Virus record (IMG/VR): IMGVR_UViG_3300037357_000149
Span: 1-23,833 of that record
DNA length: 23,833 nucleotides
From: a virus
Direction: 5' to 3' (one strand)
Below the pieces are notes generated by a model, which saw only the letters and a list, made by a program, of their open reading frames with translations, was not told where the DNA came from and searched no databases. The first letter of the stretch is position 1; the number at the start of each line of letters is the position of its first letter. Positions 1-7,743 of this stretch are shown in pieces. Position numbers and translations under genes: made by a program.

Positions 1-3000
1 CGCCGCGATCCGCCGCTCTGCCGCGCGCTGCGCTTTCAAAAAATCCGTCCGAGCCTTCGCATTCGCCGCCGCTCCCACCAACTGCGGTACCGCCAGGTCG
101 GTCACCATCTTCAGCCAGCGATCGCCCTTCACCTCGTACTCCGGGTCTAGCTTCCCGAATCCCGTCGCCGAGCCGATGTTCGCGTACAGGCTGTTCATCT
201 GCCGCACGGCCGCGCCCACGTGCGGCGCAGCGTCCACTTCTTTCGATGCCGGCAGGAACGTCATCCCCGGCTTCGCGTTGCGATCACGCAGCCCCGTCAC
301 ATAGGCTTCATCGCCAGTCACTCCCGCGAACAGCGCCCGCGCGCCTGGTCCCATCACCGGATGCGAGGCCGAGTTCAGTGCGCCCGCCATTGCCGACTCT
401 CGAATCTGGCCCGCGTTCCCGCCGGCGCGCCACGTGTTGTACGCGCCATCGACGCCCAGCGCCCGCACGCCGCGTCCCACCATCGGATTGAAGAACGCAA
501 AGTTGATGAAGCCGTCCTCCGGCCCGTGCCCCCACAACTGCGCGCCGAGTTTCGAACGCCGGTCTTCAGGCTTCGCCCGGATCTGCAGCAGCTTCCCCTT
601 CTTGTCTTCCCACGGCCACTCGCCGCGATACAGCTTGTGAACGATCGCCCACGCCAGCACCAGGCCGCCGGCGCCGCGCGTCAGCCACTGCGCGATTCTC
701 GCTCCCGTTCCGCCGCCCGGCAGCGGTCCGCTGCCCAGCAGCGAGTGGATCCCATTCTTCACGCCCGTCGATCCCGCCGTGAAAAACGGAGCGATGCCGG
801 TTCCCTTCACCGCCCGTTCGATCGTGCTCTGTAGCGCTGTCGTGTAGTTGGGCAGCCAGGTCCCGAATTTGTACATCTCCGCCGGCGTCGCCTCCGGATA
901 CGCTGCCTTCGCCAACCGGTACAGCGCCAGGCGCGTCCGCACGTCGATGCCCTGGGGCCCGTACAGCAGCGGACTGAAGCTGGTCCGGCTCAGCTCCGCG
1001 CCCGTCGACTCCGCCACCTTGCGGCTGAAAGTCTCGGCTCCATAGGCTGGCGGAATCCAGCCGCCTTTGGCCATCTCCTCGATGTCCGCCGCGCTTTCGG
1101 CCGACGTCGTGTCCGTTCCGATCACTTGCATCATCGCCGCGAATTTACCGGCCAGCGGAATCGCTCCCAGCTTGCTCAGCGCATCCTTCCCCGCAAACGG
1201 CGTCGCCACCTGAAGCGACCCCACCAGCGAGTAGCTATGCATCACCAACTCCGTCGGCCCCGAGAGCGCGATCCGGTTCACCACCGCCAGCGCGCGCTTG
1301 ATCATCCCCGGCTCGGTCAGGTCCTTCGCCTTCAGGATCGGATCCACTTCGCGCTGCAGCCACTGCGGCATGATGCCGCCCTCGGCCGGCAGATATTCGT
1401 TTTTTCCGCCTTTCACCGTCTCCCGGCCGCCGCGCGTCTCCACCGGTACCGCTTTGAACGGCACTCCATTCACCACCATCGTGTCCGGGCGCCGCTCATT
1501 GCTCTCGAAGCGATGGAACAACCCCTCGTCCTCCAGCGTCTGCAAAAATGCTGCCTTGTTGTTCGCCCGGAACGACAGCACCACTCGCTCCCGCAGCCCC
1601 TTCATCGACGTGTCGTATTCGCCCAGCCCCGTCGCGAACTGGTTCGCGAAATTCTCCGGCTTCTTGTACGGCCGGTTCATTCCGATGGTCTGCTGCGCCA
1701 GTTGCGCCTTCTCGATCGGCACCAGCGGGTAGTAGCGATTCAGCGGCCCCAGTGCGTCCGAGAAGACGCCTTCGTTGCGGGCGTGGCTCTCGTTCAGCGG
1801 CTTCTCGATCAGTCGGCCATAAGCGCGATCCGCCGCGGCGAAGTTGGGATGATAGCGGACCGCGTCGAACTCATCGGGCGTCATTACGTGCGCCGTGGAG
1901 TCCCGTGCCTGCTCGAACGTTCGCTTCAGGAAATCGCGAAGCGCGTCCCACTTCCCGCCTTTGCCCGTCTCTGCGTTGGCGCGCAGCGCCGTCGCCGTCT
2001 GCGCTGCATCCTGCGGGACATCGCCCTTTTCCTCGATGTCGCGCAGCAGGTCCATCCAGCCGCCCTCGAGTTTTTGCTCCAGCTCCGCCGGCGATGCCGC
2101 GCTCGCCTGCGCCGCGAAATTGCCCCACCGCTGGCGGATGCCCTGCAGCCGGCTTTCCATGTACGCCTTCCGCAGGTCCGCCCACTTCGGACCCTCCGGC
2201 CCCAGCGCCCTCTCGATCTGCGGAACCGCCGCGTGGATCATCGCCGAGGCCTGCGCGTTGCTGGCCGCCAACCGCACGGCCGCTTCATGCGCCGCCGGCG
2301 ACGCCTCTTCTAACTGCGACAGATTGCGGATGAACTTGTCTTTAAATTTTCCGGTGCCGAACTTCGCCGATCCCGGAAACCGCTCGGTGCCCAGCGTCCC
2401 GGTCAGCCCGCTGTAATTCAGCCGCGGCTCGGCCAGTCCCAGTTTTTCGGTCGCGTACCGGTCCAGGTCCTCCAGATTCACCGCGCCGCGTTCGCCGCCG
2501 CGCGCGTCCGGATCGATTCCCCGCGCCTTCAGCAGCTCTCGCTGTGCCGGTGTGTACTTCGACCGCGACCGCGGCGTCTCCGTTGCCTTGATGGTAGACG
2601 GCACTCGCAACTCCGCTCCATGCTCCGCGTCCTTCGCCTGCGCCTTCAGCTCATTCCGGATCTGGTAGCCCGCCGTGCGCGCATGCGCCTCGCTGAGACC
2701 CGTGTGGTCCATCACAAATTGGAGATAGGCCGCGTCCCGCTTCGAGCGCGTCTTCTGCGCGGTGATGTACGCTGCTTTGTCGAGGTCGCTGTCGAACGCA
2801 ACTGTGAACTGCTTGGGCCCGTAACCGTACCGCGGCTCCGCGGCCGCCAGCTCCCTCGGAAGAGTCGGCTTGCGGGCTAAGCCGTCTGCCGGGGATTTCT
2901 CCGTATTGTGAAATTGCCGGAAGATCGGTCCGTGCGGCCCGGTTAGTTCGGCTCCGGCGCCGGCCCCTGGCCGCTGGCCGCTGACCCCTGGCTGCTGCTG

Positions 3001-5130
3001 TCGATCGAGTTCCCCTCCGCCGGCTTCACCTGTCCCGCCGCCGCCATCGCCTTGAGGTCGCTCAACAGTTCCTTGGCCCGTGCCGGTGAGGCGAGCTGCC
3101 TGCCCCAGGAGTTCTTGTTTGATTTGCCCATACGCCCGTTCCTTGACCTTAGCCGAATCCTCGCCCGTCGCCAGGCCGGCCGCCGCGACATCCAGCGCGT
3201 CGTTCACCGGTCCCGCCGTCGTCGACAGCTTCTGATACAGCGCCTGCGCCTGCCCCATCGAGCTGGCCACCTGGGCGTTCTCGCCGGCCTTGATCACATT
3301 GCCCGACTCGCCCATCCGCGTCGCCGCCCCTTCATTCCCGACCGCTTTGAAAAGGCGCTGCTCTTGTAGCATGCGCCGCTGCACGTAGTCCGAAACCTCG
3401 GATTTCTCCGGGATCAGGCTTCGCGTCATCTCCTGCGACCCGAACAGATTCTCCTGCGTCTCGGTCTGCTTCGGCGCCGCGTTGGTCAGCCGGATCATCT
3501 CGCCCACCTGGTCGTTGGTGAGCCGCTTTCCGTTCTGCTCCCGCTGATTCAGTAGATCCACCAGCGCCCGCTGATCCTCCGGGCTCTGCACCCCGGCGCC
3601 GATCACCGCCGCGCGCTCCACCGGCAGCTCGCCCGACACCACCTGGCTGAACAAATGCGGATCGAGATTGGCCAGCGCCAGCCCCTGTTGAGCCTTCTGC
3701 CCCTTCAGCGAAACGCCTTCCCGCTGCAGCGCCGCTTCGTCGAGCCCCGAATCGCGAAACACCTTGGCGGCGTCCACCGCGTCGCCGCGCCCTTCCGCGA
3801 TGTTGATCAGCGCTCCCTTGGTCCGCGCCTCCGTGGCATCGGCCGCATTCAGATACCGAGCCGTCACGTCCGGCTCGCCGGTGCGCTGCGCCAGCTCCAG
3901 CCGGTGATGCCCGTTCACCACGTACGTCTCGCCGTCGGCCGGATCTTTCCACACGCTCAGAATCCCGGACTTCTCCGGGTCGAACTTCGTGACCTGCTTG
4001 AATTCGTCCCCCACCCCGCCCTGCCCCACGTTCGATTTGAACTGGAACTGCGGCGCGTCGACCTTGATCTGGTCGGTGGGAATTTGCGCCACATCCCCCG
4101 GCTCCGAGGGCCACGCAGGCTCCGCCTGTTTTGCTGCCGACGCCTCGACGCCTGGCGTCGGAGCTACGTCGCGTACTGCATTCTGCTGTACAGGCCCCGG
4201 CGCGGGCGCTTCCTTCTCCGCCATGAAACGGTCGAAGGCCTCCGGCTGCCCCGCTTGCGGCTCGCCCTTCGCCTGCATGAACTGATCGAAATCCGAGGCC
4301 TCGGCTTTCACATCGATCGGTTCTCGAACTGGCGGCAGCGCCGCCGTCGGCTGCGGCTGCGCCTCCGGAGGAATCACTTCCCCCTCCAGCGGCGAGCCGA
4401 ACCGCGCGCCCGGCTTGAACGGAGCCATCGCGGCCTTCCCCGCGTTCACCAGGTCCTTCACCGTCCAGCCGGCCGCCGCAACCCCGGCCGTGTCTCCCGC
4501 CAGGCGCGCATATTCCTCCGGCACACCCGCTTCGCGCAACGCCGCCTGCGTGCCCTTCTGCGCCAGCATCGCCGTAACCACCGCTCTCGCGGCCACGATC
4601 GGATTCGCCGCCGCCGCGCCCACCATCAGCGGCTGAGCGGCAGTCAATGCGCCCTCGATCGTCTGCGCGGCCCCTCCCGCTTTCGAGCGCATTCCTGGCT
4701 CGGCCATTTGCTCGACGCCCTCGGCCATCTGGCCGCCGCCTACCATCGGCGCGTCCAGCGGTCCACGTTCCAGCCGGTAATGGGAGACGGCGCCCGTCCT
4801 GGGATTTTGAAAGCCGCCGCGCGGATTGTCGGCGTAGTGACCGGCCAGGTCCTCGCCGGTCCACGCGTTCCTCGGCAACGGCGCGGCAGGATACGGAGGC
4901 AGTCCCGTCTTCTCCGCTCCCACCGGAACCGCCGGCGGAGCGTACTGATCCACCAGCGCCTGCGCGCGGTCCGTCGCGTTCTGCACCGCTTGCCCCGGAG
5001 TCGGAAGCGTGTCCGCCGCCGTCTTCGGCTTGGCCTGCATGAACGCGTCGAAGTCCGGAGCCGGCGTCGCAGCCCGATCGTTCATGAACGCGTCGAACTG
5101 GTCTCCCAGCGGTTGAGCATTCGAGCCCAC
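1..5130 (-). CDS. Giant phage polyvalent/ejection protein with ParB-type domain (3' end off left edge)
   Basis: An uninterrupted frame of 1710 codons runs from GTG at 5130 to base 1 with no stop. GTG is the first possible start after an in-frame TAA, which is also the stop of the upstream gene, 3 nt away. The next in-frame ATG is codon 16. Visible parts: FDxFM motifs at residues 12-16, 27-31, 281-285 and 299-303; an Ala-rich hydrophobic stretch near 158-195; a ParB-type domain at about 350-470 with FQFKSNVG, VWKDPADG, NGHHRLEL (406-413) and NIAEGRGDAVDAAKVFRD (443-460); an FxxDLDKAxYITA segment near 770-810; a short hydrophobic segment near 1488-1498. ParB-type domains with this NGHHRLEL/NIAEGRG pattern occur in phage polyvalent proteins carried into the host with the DNA. 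Its place last in the structural operon matches T7 gp16 or other ejection proteins. Around 3110-2943 the coding signal moves to another frame, so this may be two genes or a damaged one. Confidence 0.75.
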   Translation of the reverse strand, partial: MGSNAQPLGDQFDAFMNDRAATPAPDFDAFMQAKPKTAADTLPTPGQAVQNATDRAQALVDQYAPPAVPVGAEKTGLPPYPAAPLPRNAWTGEDLAGHYADNPRGGFQNPRTGAVSHYRLERGPLDAPMVGGGQMAEGVEQMAEPGMRSKAGGAAQTIEGALTAAQPLMVGAAAANPIVAARAVVTAMLAQKGTQAALREAGVPEEYARLAGDTAGVAAAGWTVKDLVNAGKAAMAPFKPGARFGSPLEGEVIPPEAQPQPTAALPPVREPIDVKAEASDFDQFMQAKGEPQAGQPEAFDRFMAEKEAPAPGPVQQNAVRDVAPTPGVEASAAKQAEPAWPSEPGDVAQIPTDQIKVDAPQFQFKSNVGQGGVGDEFKQVTKFDPEKSGILSVWKDPADGETYVVNGHHRLELAQRTGEPDVTARYLNAADATEARTKGALINIAEGRGDAVDAAKVFRDSGLDEAALQREGVSLKGQKAQQGLALANLDPHLFSQVVSGELPVERAAVIGAGVQSPEDQRALVDLLNQREQNGKRLTNDQVGEMIRLTNAAPKQTETQENLFGSQEMTRSLIPEKSEVSDYVQRRMLQEQRLFKAVGNEGAATRMGESGNVIKAGENAQVASSMGQAQALYQKLSTTAGPVNDALDVAAAGLATGEDSAKVKERAYGQIKQELLGQAARLTGTGQGTVERPQGDGGGGTGEAGGGELDRQQQPGVSGQRPGAGAGAELTGPHGPIFRQFHNTEKSPADGLARKPTLPRELAAAEPRYGYGPKQFTVAFDSDLDKAAYITAQKTRSKRDAAYLQFVMDHTGLSEAHARTAGYQIRNELKAQAKDAEHGAELRVPSTIKATETPRSRSKYTPAQRELLKARGIDPDARGGERGAVNLEDLDRYATEKLGLAEPRLNYSGLTGTLGTERFPGSAKFGTGKFKDKFIRNLSQLEEASPAAHEAAVRLAASNAQASAMIHAAVPQIERALGPEGPKWADLRKAYMESRLQGIRQRWGNFAAQASAASPAELEQKLEGGWMDLLRDIEEKGDVPQDAAQTATALRANAETGKGGKWDALRDFLKRTFEQARDSTAHVMTPDEFDAVRYHPNFAAADRAYGRLIEKPLNESHARNEGVFSDALGPLNRYYPLVPIEKAQLAQQTIGMNRPYKKPENFANQFATGLGEYDTSMKGLRERVVLSFRANNKAAFLQTLEDEGLFHRFESNERRPDTMVVNGVPFKAVPVETRGGRETVKGGKNEYLPAEGGIMPQWLQREVDPILKAKDLTEPGMIKRALAVVNRIALSGPTELVMHSYSLVGSLQVATPFAGKDALSKLGAIPLAGKFAAMMQVIGTDTTSAESAADIEEMAKGGWIPPAYGAETFSRKVAESTGAELSRTSFSPLLYGPQGIDVRTRLALYRLAKAAYPEATPAEMYKFGTWLPNYTTALQSTIERAVKGTGIAPFFTAGSTGVKNGIHSLLGSGPLPGGGTGARIAQWLTRGAGGLVLAWAIVHKLYRGEWPWEDKKGKLLQIRAKPEDRRSKLGAQLWGHGPEDGFINFAFFNPMVGRGVRALGVDGAYNTWRAGGNAGQIRESAMAGALNSASHPVMGPGARALFAGVTGDEAYVTGLRDRNAKPGMTFLPASKEVDAAPHVGAAVRQMNSLYANIGSATGFGKLDPEYEVKGDRWLKMVTDLAVPQLVGAAANAKARTDFLKAQRAAERRIAA
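2943..3108 (-). other. Segment where coding signal leaves the giant ORF's frame
   Basis: Between about 3108 and 2943 the frame of the giant ORF reads as low-quality Gly/Arg-rich sequence with mixed third positions. The frame shifted by +1 reads as good protein with GC-rich third positions: residues like ASPARAKELLSDLKAMAAAG, then a Ser/Gly/Pro-rich tail ending in TAA at 2945-2943. After that stop the giant frame again carries clear coding signal, but it has no ATG, GTG or TTG until about 2718, inside a domain that already looks coding. Either two compensating indels or assembly errors lie here, or two genes meet here and the second has lost its start. Confidence 0.55.
2966..2995 (-). repeat. 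Heptamer element, in-gene copy
   Basis: Read on the + strand this is CCTGGCC GCTGGCC GCTGACC CCTGGCT plus GC: four 7-mers plus two bases, the same 30-nt layout as the four intergenic copies at 7697, 18465, 20170 and 23316. It sits inside the giant ORF, about 20 nt upstream (in the minus sense) of the out-of-frame TAA at 2943. Thirty bases is a multiple of three, so an insertion would not break a frame. Its presence suggests an ancestral gene junction here. Confidence 0.7.
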
Positions 5131-5133
5131 GGC

Positions 5134-6444
5134 TTACTGCACCGTGCCGATCTTGTAGCCCTTCGCCTGTGCCGCTTTGATCGCCTGCGCCCTGGTGATC
5201 CTCTGTTTCGCCGCGAATGCATCGATATCGGCCATGGTCGCAATCTTCGGACCCGCAGCCGCTGGAGCCGGCGCCTTCGGAGCGTTGGCCGCGGGCGCGG
5301 CCGGAGCCGCAGGAGCGGCCGCCGCACGAGGTGGCGCCGCGGGCGCACCCGTTCCAGGTTGAGCCGCCGCGGCAGCCGCCGCATCGTCCGCCCACGAATT
5401 GTGACCAACGTCTTGCCCGGACAGCTCGCTGCGCCGCGCCTCGTAAGTCAGCTGCGCCTGCTGCATCCGCGCGTAGTGATTCGCGTAAGCCTGTTTGATG
5501 GCACCCACTCGGTCGAAGGTGTCGTCCTTCGCGTAGTTCTCCTGAGCAGTCTTCAGCTCGTCATTCAAGCTTTTCTGCGAATTCGCCAGCGCCGCGGCCT
5601 TGTCTTTTTCGACGCCCGCAAACTGCCCTGGCGTCGCCGTCTTCGGAGCCGCCTCCGCCGTCCGACCGATCCCCGGAGTCTTCGTCGTCTTCACCAGCTC
5701 GCCCGAGGTCGGATCGTAAAACTGGTCCGTCGCGTTGCCCTTGTCGTCCTCCCGATGCACTCCCACCAAACTCTTAGGAGCTGCCACCACCGGCTCCGGC
5801 GGATTCATCGCCTGGTGGATCTGCGCCAGCGCGTTCAGATGATCCGGCAGAATCTTCTGGCCCGGGTCCATCCCGAACTCGTCAGCCAGCGCCGGCGGCA
5901 GCGTCACGCCGTACTTCTTCAGCTTCACGTCGTCCGCCGCGCTTCCGATCACCGACTGCCGTCCCGCCTCCGCCATGGTCTGCTCGTCCATCGGAGGGAT
6001 GCGGTACAGCTTTCCCCCGAAATGCACCGTCATGTCCGACGAGTCCGGCTGCACCTGCACCTGGCCGGCCGGCATCGCCGGCGCCGGCGTCAACGGCATG
6101 TTGTTCAAGTCGCTGGTATCCTGCGGCCCCATCGTCGGAGCAACCTTCAACGGAACCGCTGCCGGCATCGGCATCGTGTACGTGCCGTCGCTTGAGAGCG
6201 GCTGCGCTCCCTGCGCGTTCAGGCTGAGCGTGTTCTGGAACTCGTCCTGCTGCTCCTTATCGCGCTGCGCGTTCGCGGCGATGTCGGCATGCCGTCCCGC
6301 GATCGCTTCATTCGCCTGCGCTGCCCGCTTCTGTTCCGCGAGCTCGTCCTGTTGCTGGGCCGCCGCCTGGATATTTTTGAAAATCCCCGCCATCTGAGCC
6401 ATGCTCGAAAATGCCGGCTCCAGAAAACTCAGATCCGTCGCCAT
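5134..6444 (-). CDS. Putative internal virion/ejection-module protein, 436 aa
   Basis: I do not recognise a named family. The ATG at 6444 lies 4 nt after the stop of the 183-aa gene. The N-terminus (about 1-75) is helical and rich in Gln, Ala and Glu, suggesting a coiled coil. The middle (about 120-340) is mixed, with repeated charged and Pro-containing stretches. A long Ala/Pro linker covers about 350-400. The last 35 residues form a compact helical tail beginning ADIDAFAAKQ, which faintly echoes the FDxFM motifs at the start of the next protein. Its position between a gp13/gp14-like pair and the giant ParB-bearing protein fits the slot of T7 gp15, an internal core protein. That is inference from order only; no sequence similarity was tested. 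Only 3 nt separate it from the giant gene, suggesting coupled translation. Confidence 0.8.
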   Translation of the reverse strand: MATDLSFLEPAFSSMAQMAGIFKNIQAAAQQQDELAEQKRAAQANEAIAGRHADIAANAQRDKEQQDEFQNTLSLNAQGAQPLSSDGTYTMPMPAAVPLKVAPTMGPQDTSDLNNMPLTPAPAMPAGQVQVQPDSSDMTVHFGGKLYRIPPMDEQTMAEAGRQSVIGSAADDVKLKKYGVTLPPALADEFGMDPGQKILPDHLNALAQIHQAMNPPEPVVAAPKSLVGVHREDDKGNATDQFYDPTSGELVKTTKTPGIGRTAEAAPKTATPGQFAGVEKDKAAALANSQKSLNDELKTAQENYAKDDTFDRVGAIKQAYANHYARMQQAQLTYEARRSELSGQDVGHNSWADDAAAAAAAQPGTGAPAAPPRAAAAPAAPAAPAANAPKAPAPAAAGPKIATMADIDAFAAKQRITRAQAIKAAQAKGYKIGTVQ

Positions 6445-6448
6445 AGTC

Positions 6449-7000
6449 TTAGCTGCTGCTCCCGCCGCTCCCGCTGCTACCGAGCGCCGCCAGCAGCGAG
6501 TTCTGACCCGAGCTCAACCCCGTCAGCCCCGCCGCCAGGCCTCCCGCCGTCGCCGATCCCGCCGCCGTCGAGCTGGTGGTTTTGCCCGGACTCGCGAAGC
6601 CGAAGATCTCCGCATCGCCCAAAATATTCTGATCCTGCTGCAGCGCGTATTCGTCCAGATTGCTCTGCAGGCTGCCCTTCGCTCCCGCCTCCGCCAGCGC
6701 CGACTGCTGCTCCGCGCTTCCCACCACTCCGCTCTCGCCGAACCCTCGCGCCGCGTCCGCCTGCGCGATCTGCGCGTTCGCTCCCGCGTAGCTTTCATTA
6801 ATCGTGTTGGCGCCCGAGGTCATCATCGGCGTGGTGTTCACGCCGTTGGTCAGGTCGCTCTCTAAGGTGCTCGCCAGCGTGTTCTGCACTCCCGTCTGCG
6901 CCTGCGTGTAGGTCGGTGTCGTCGTCCCCGTGCTGGTTCTTGCCCCCGCCGAGTTGCCCAACGTTCCCGCCAGTGATGCGATCGCCGTGGTCAGTCCCAT
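6449..7000 (-). CDS. Putative small internal virion protein, 183 aa
   Basis: Function not recognised. The frame opens 9 nt further upstream with TTG at 7009, but ATG at 7000 is preferred because a purine-rich Shine-Dalgarno (GAGAGGA, 7018-7012) is spaced correctly for it and almost touches the TTG. The protein is low in charge and rich in Ala, Ser, Gly and Thr. It has a hydrophobic N-terminus (residues 2-15, like GLTTAIASLAGTLG) and a Gly/Ser-rich tail. Such small Ala/Gly-rich proteins with an amphipathic or hydrophobic N-terminus are typical of phage ejection modules, and its position just after a gp13-like gene matches T7 gp14. That match is positional inference. The first 203 nt lie inside the C-terminal end of the GNAT ORF in another frame. 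Confidence 0.75.
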   Translation of the reverse strand: MGLTTAIASLAGTLGNSAGARTSTGTTTPTYTQAQTGVQNTLASTLESDLTNGVNTTPMMTSGANTINESYAGANAQIAQADAARGFGESGVVGSAEQQSALAEAGAKGSLQSNLDEYALQQDQNILGDAEIFGFASPGKTTSSTAAGSATAGGLAAGLTGLSSGQNSLLAALGSSGSGGSSS

Positions 7001-7514
7001 AAAATTCAAATTCCTCTCTCGTCATCCCGAGCATGACCATGTCGACCGGCTTCCCACCCCGCATCGTCTGCCCCGTCAGCACGCCTTCTTCGCGTCCCCC
7101 GCCTCGCCTGGCCAGCGCCCGCACCGCGTGATTGTCCTTGAACACCACTCCGCAAATCTTGGTGATTCCCGAATCGAACACCTGGCGGTACACTGCATGC
7201 AGCGCCGTCAGCGTAGTTGTGGGTCCCCAGAAGCTCTTTCGGAAGACCACGTGCGTCGCGCCCATCATCGGGCTTTCCCTGGCGAACACAATCAGGCCGC
7301 CCAGCTCCCCCTCCCGCCACACGCCCCACGTCCGCGATCGCTCGCTCATCCGCAGCGCCCAGGTCACGAACTCGCTCAGCGTCTGCGGCCCGAAGTCGTC
7401 GACGATCCGGTTCCGTATGTCCCGCATCCATCCCCACACCTCCGGCCATGCGTACTCCGGAAAAGGTTCGGACACAGTGACATCGCCGCGCGGCTCAGCC
7501 TGTCTCTGAATCAT
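6798..7514 (-). CDS. GNAT-fold protein resembling T7 gp13 (DUF2833-like)
   Basis: ATG at 7514 overlaps the stop of the upstream 54-aa gene as ATGA. Residues about 40-165 show a GNAT-like layout: a GVWREGELGGLIVF strand pair, a GATHVVFRKSFWG segment, then a helix and CGVVFKDNHAVRALARRGG followed by EEGVL, the usual 'N..A...l...G' C-terminal part of acetyltransferases. A clear Q/R-x-x-G-x-G/A acetyl-CoA loop is not obvious, so enzymatic activity is doubtful. T7 gp13, an internal virion protein, belongs to a family with this fold, and the location before two small proteins and a giant protein supports that role. The last 67 or so codons run out of phase through the start of the next gene and look non-coding, so the functional protein probably ends near residue 172. 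Confidence 0.75.
   Translation of the reverse strand: MIQRQAEPRGDVTVSEPFPEYAWPEVWGWMRDIRNRIVDDFGPQTLSEFVTWALRMSERSRTWGVWREGELGGLIVFARESPMMGATHVVFRKSFWGPTTTLTALHAVYRQVFDSGITKICGVVFKDNHAVRALARRGGGREEGVLTGQTMRGGKPVDMVMLGMTREEFEFYGTDHGDRITGGNVGQLGGGKNQHGDDDTDLHAGADGSAEHAGEHLRERPDQRREHHADDDLGRQHD
7012..7018 (-). promoter_or_regulatory. Ribosome binding site deciding the 183-aa start
   Basis: On the minus strand GAGAGGA lies 11 nt before the ATG at 7000 and only 2 nt before the TTG at 7009. The spacing favours the ATG. The site lies inside the GNAT coding sequence. Confidence 0.5.
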
Positions 7515-7675
7515 CCAGCCGCGGGAGGAGTTGGTTGCACCCTATTGGCATGCACCAGCGTGATCAGGTCGCCAATCAGTCCCACAAAGCCGCTCCCCGC
7601 CGTAGCCAGCTGGTTGGCCACCGCCTGCCCCGCCGGAGTGCTCAAAAAAGTAAAAACCGCCGTTACTGCCCCCAT
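7511..7675 (-). CDS. Small hydrophobic protein, 54 aa
   Basis: The ORF starts at ATG 7675 behind a strong Shine-Dalgarno (GAGGGGGGAACGAG just upstream) and ends in a TGA that overlaps the GNAT start as ATGA. The protein is largely hydrophobic, with one segment near residues 4-12 and another near 28-43 (FVGLIGDLITLVH), and a Pro-rich tail. It could be a small membrane protein, a holin-like peptide or a minor virion component. I do not recognise a family. The strong ribosome binding site and the coupling to the GNAT gene argue that it is translated. It is the first gene after a heptamer spacer, so it begins the ejection-module block. Confidence 0.7.
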   Translation of the reverse strand: MGAVTAVFTFLSTPAGQAVANQLATAGSGFVGLIGDLITLVHANRVQPTPPAAG

Positions 7676-7696
7676 CTCGTTCCCCCCTCTTCGTTC

Positions 7697-7726
7697 ACTG
7701 GCCACCGGCCACTGACCACTGGCCGC
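7697..7726 (-). repeat. Intergenic 30-nt heptamer element
   Basis: On the + strand: ACTGGCC ACCGGCC ACTGACC ACTGGCC plus GC. It lies 17 nt after the stop of the 981-aa gene and ends just before the ribosome binding site of the 54-aa gene. Adjacent units can pair as TGGCC-loop-GGCCA. It may act as a spacer, an mRNA hairpin or a recombination boundary. Confidence 0.85.
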
Positions 7727-7743
7727 TTCTTCCCGCCGCTTCT

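Noticed and set aside
3332-5395. 687-codon minus-strand ORF in another frame over the giant gene
   Set aside because: Its translation is Gly/Arg/Ser noise, while the frame from GTG 5130 shows the ParB-type motifs.
3655-6195. Long + strand ORF of 846 codons opposite the giant and 436-aa genes
   Set aside because: The product is extremely rich in Arg, His and Leu without domain patterns. It is the mirror of strong minus-strand coding in GC-rich DNA, where stops are rare.
7697-7726. Heptamer arrays considered as CRISPR repeats or terminators
   Set aside because: The units are 7 nt with no spacers, so this is not CRISPR. There is no U-rich tail after the possible hairpins, so classic intrinsic termination is not supported.
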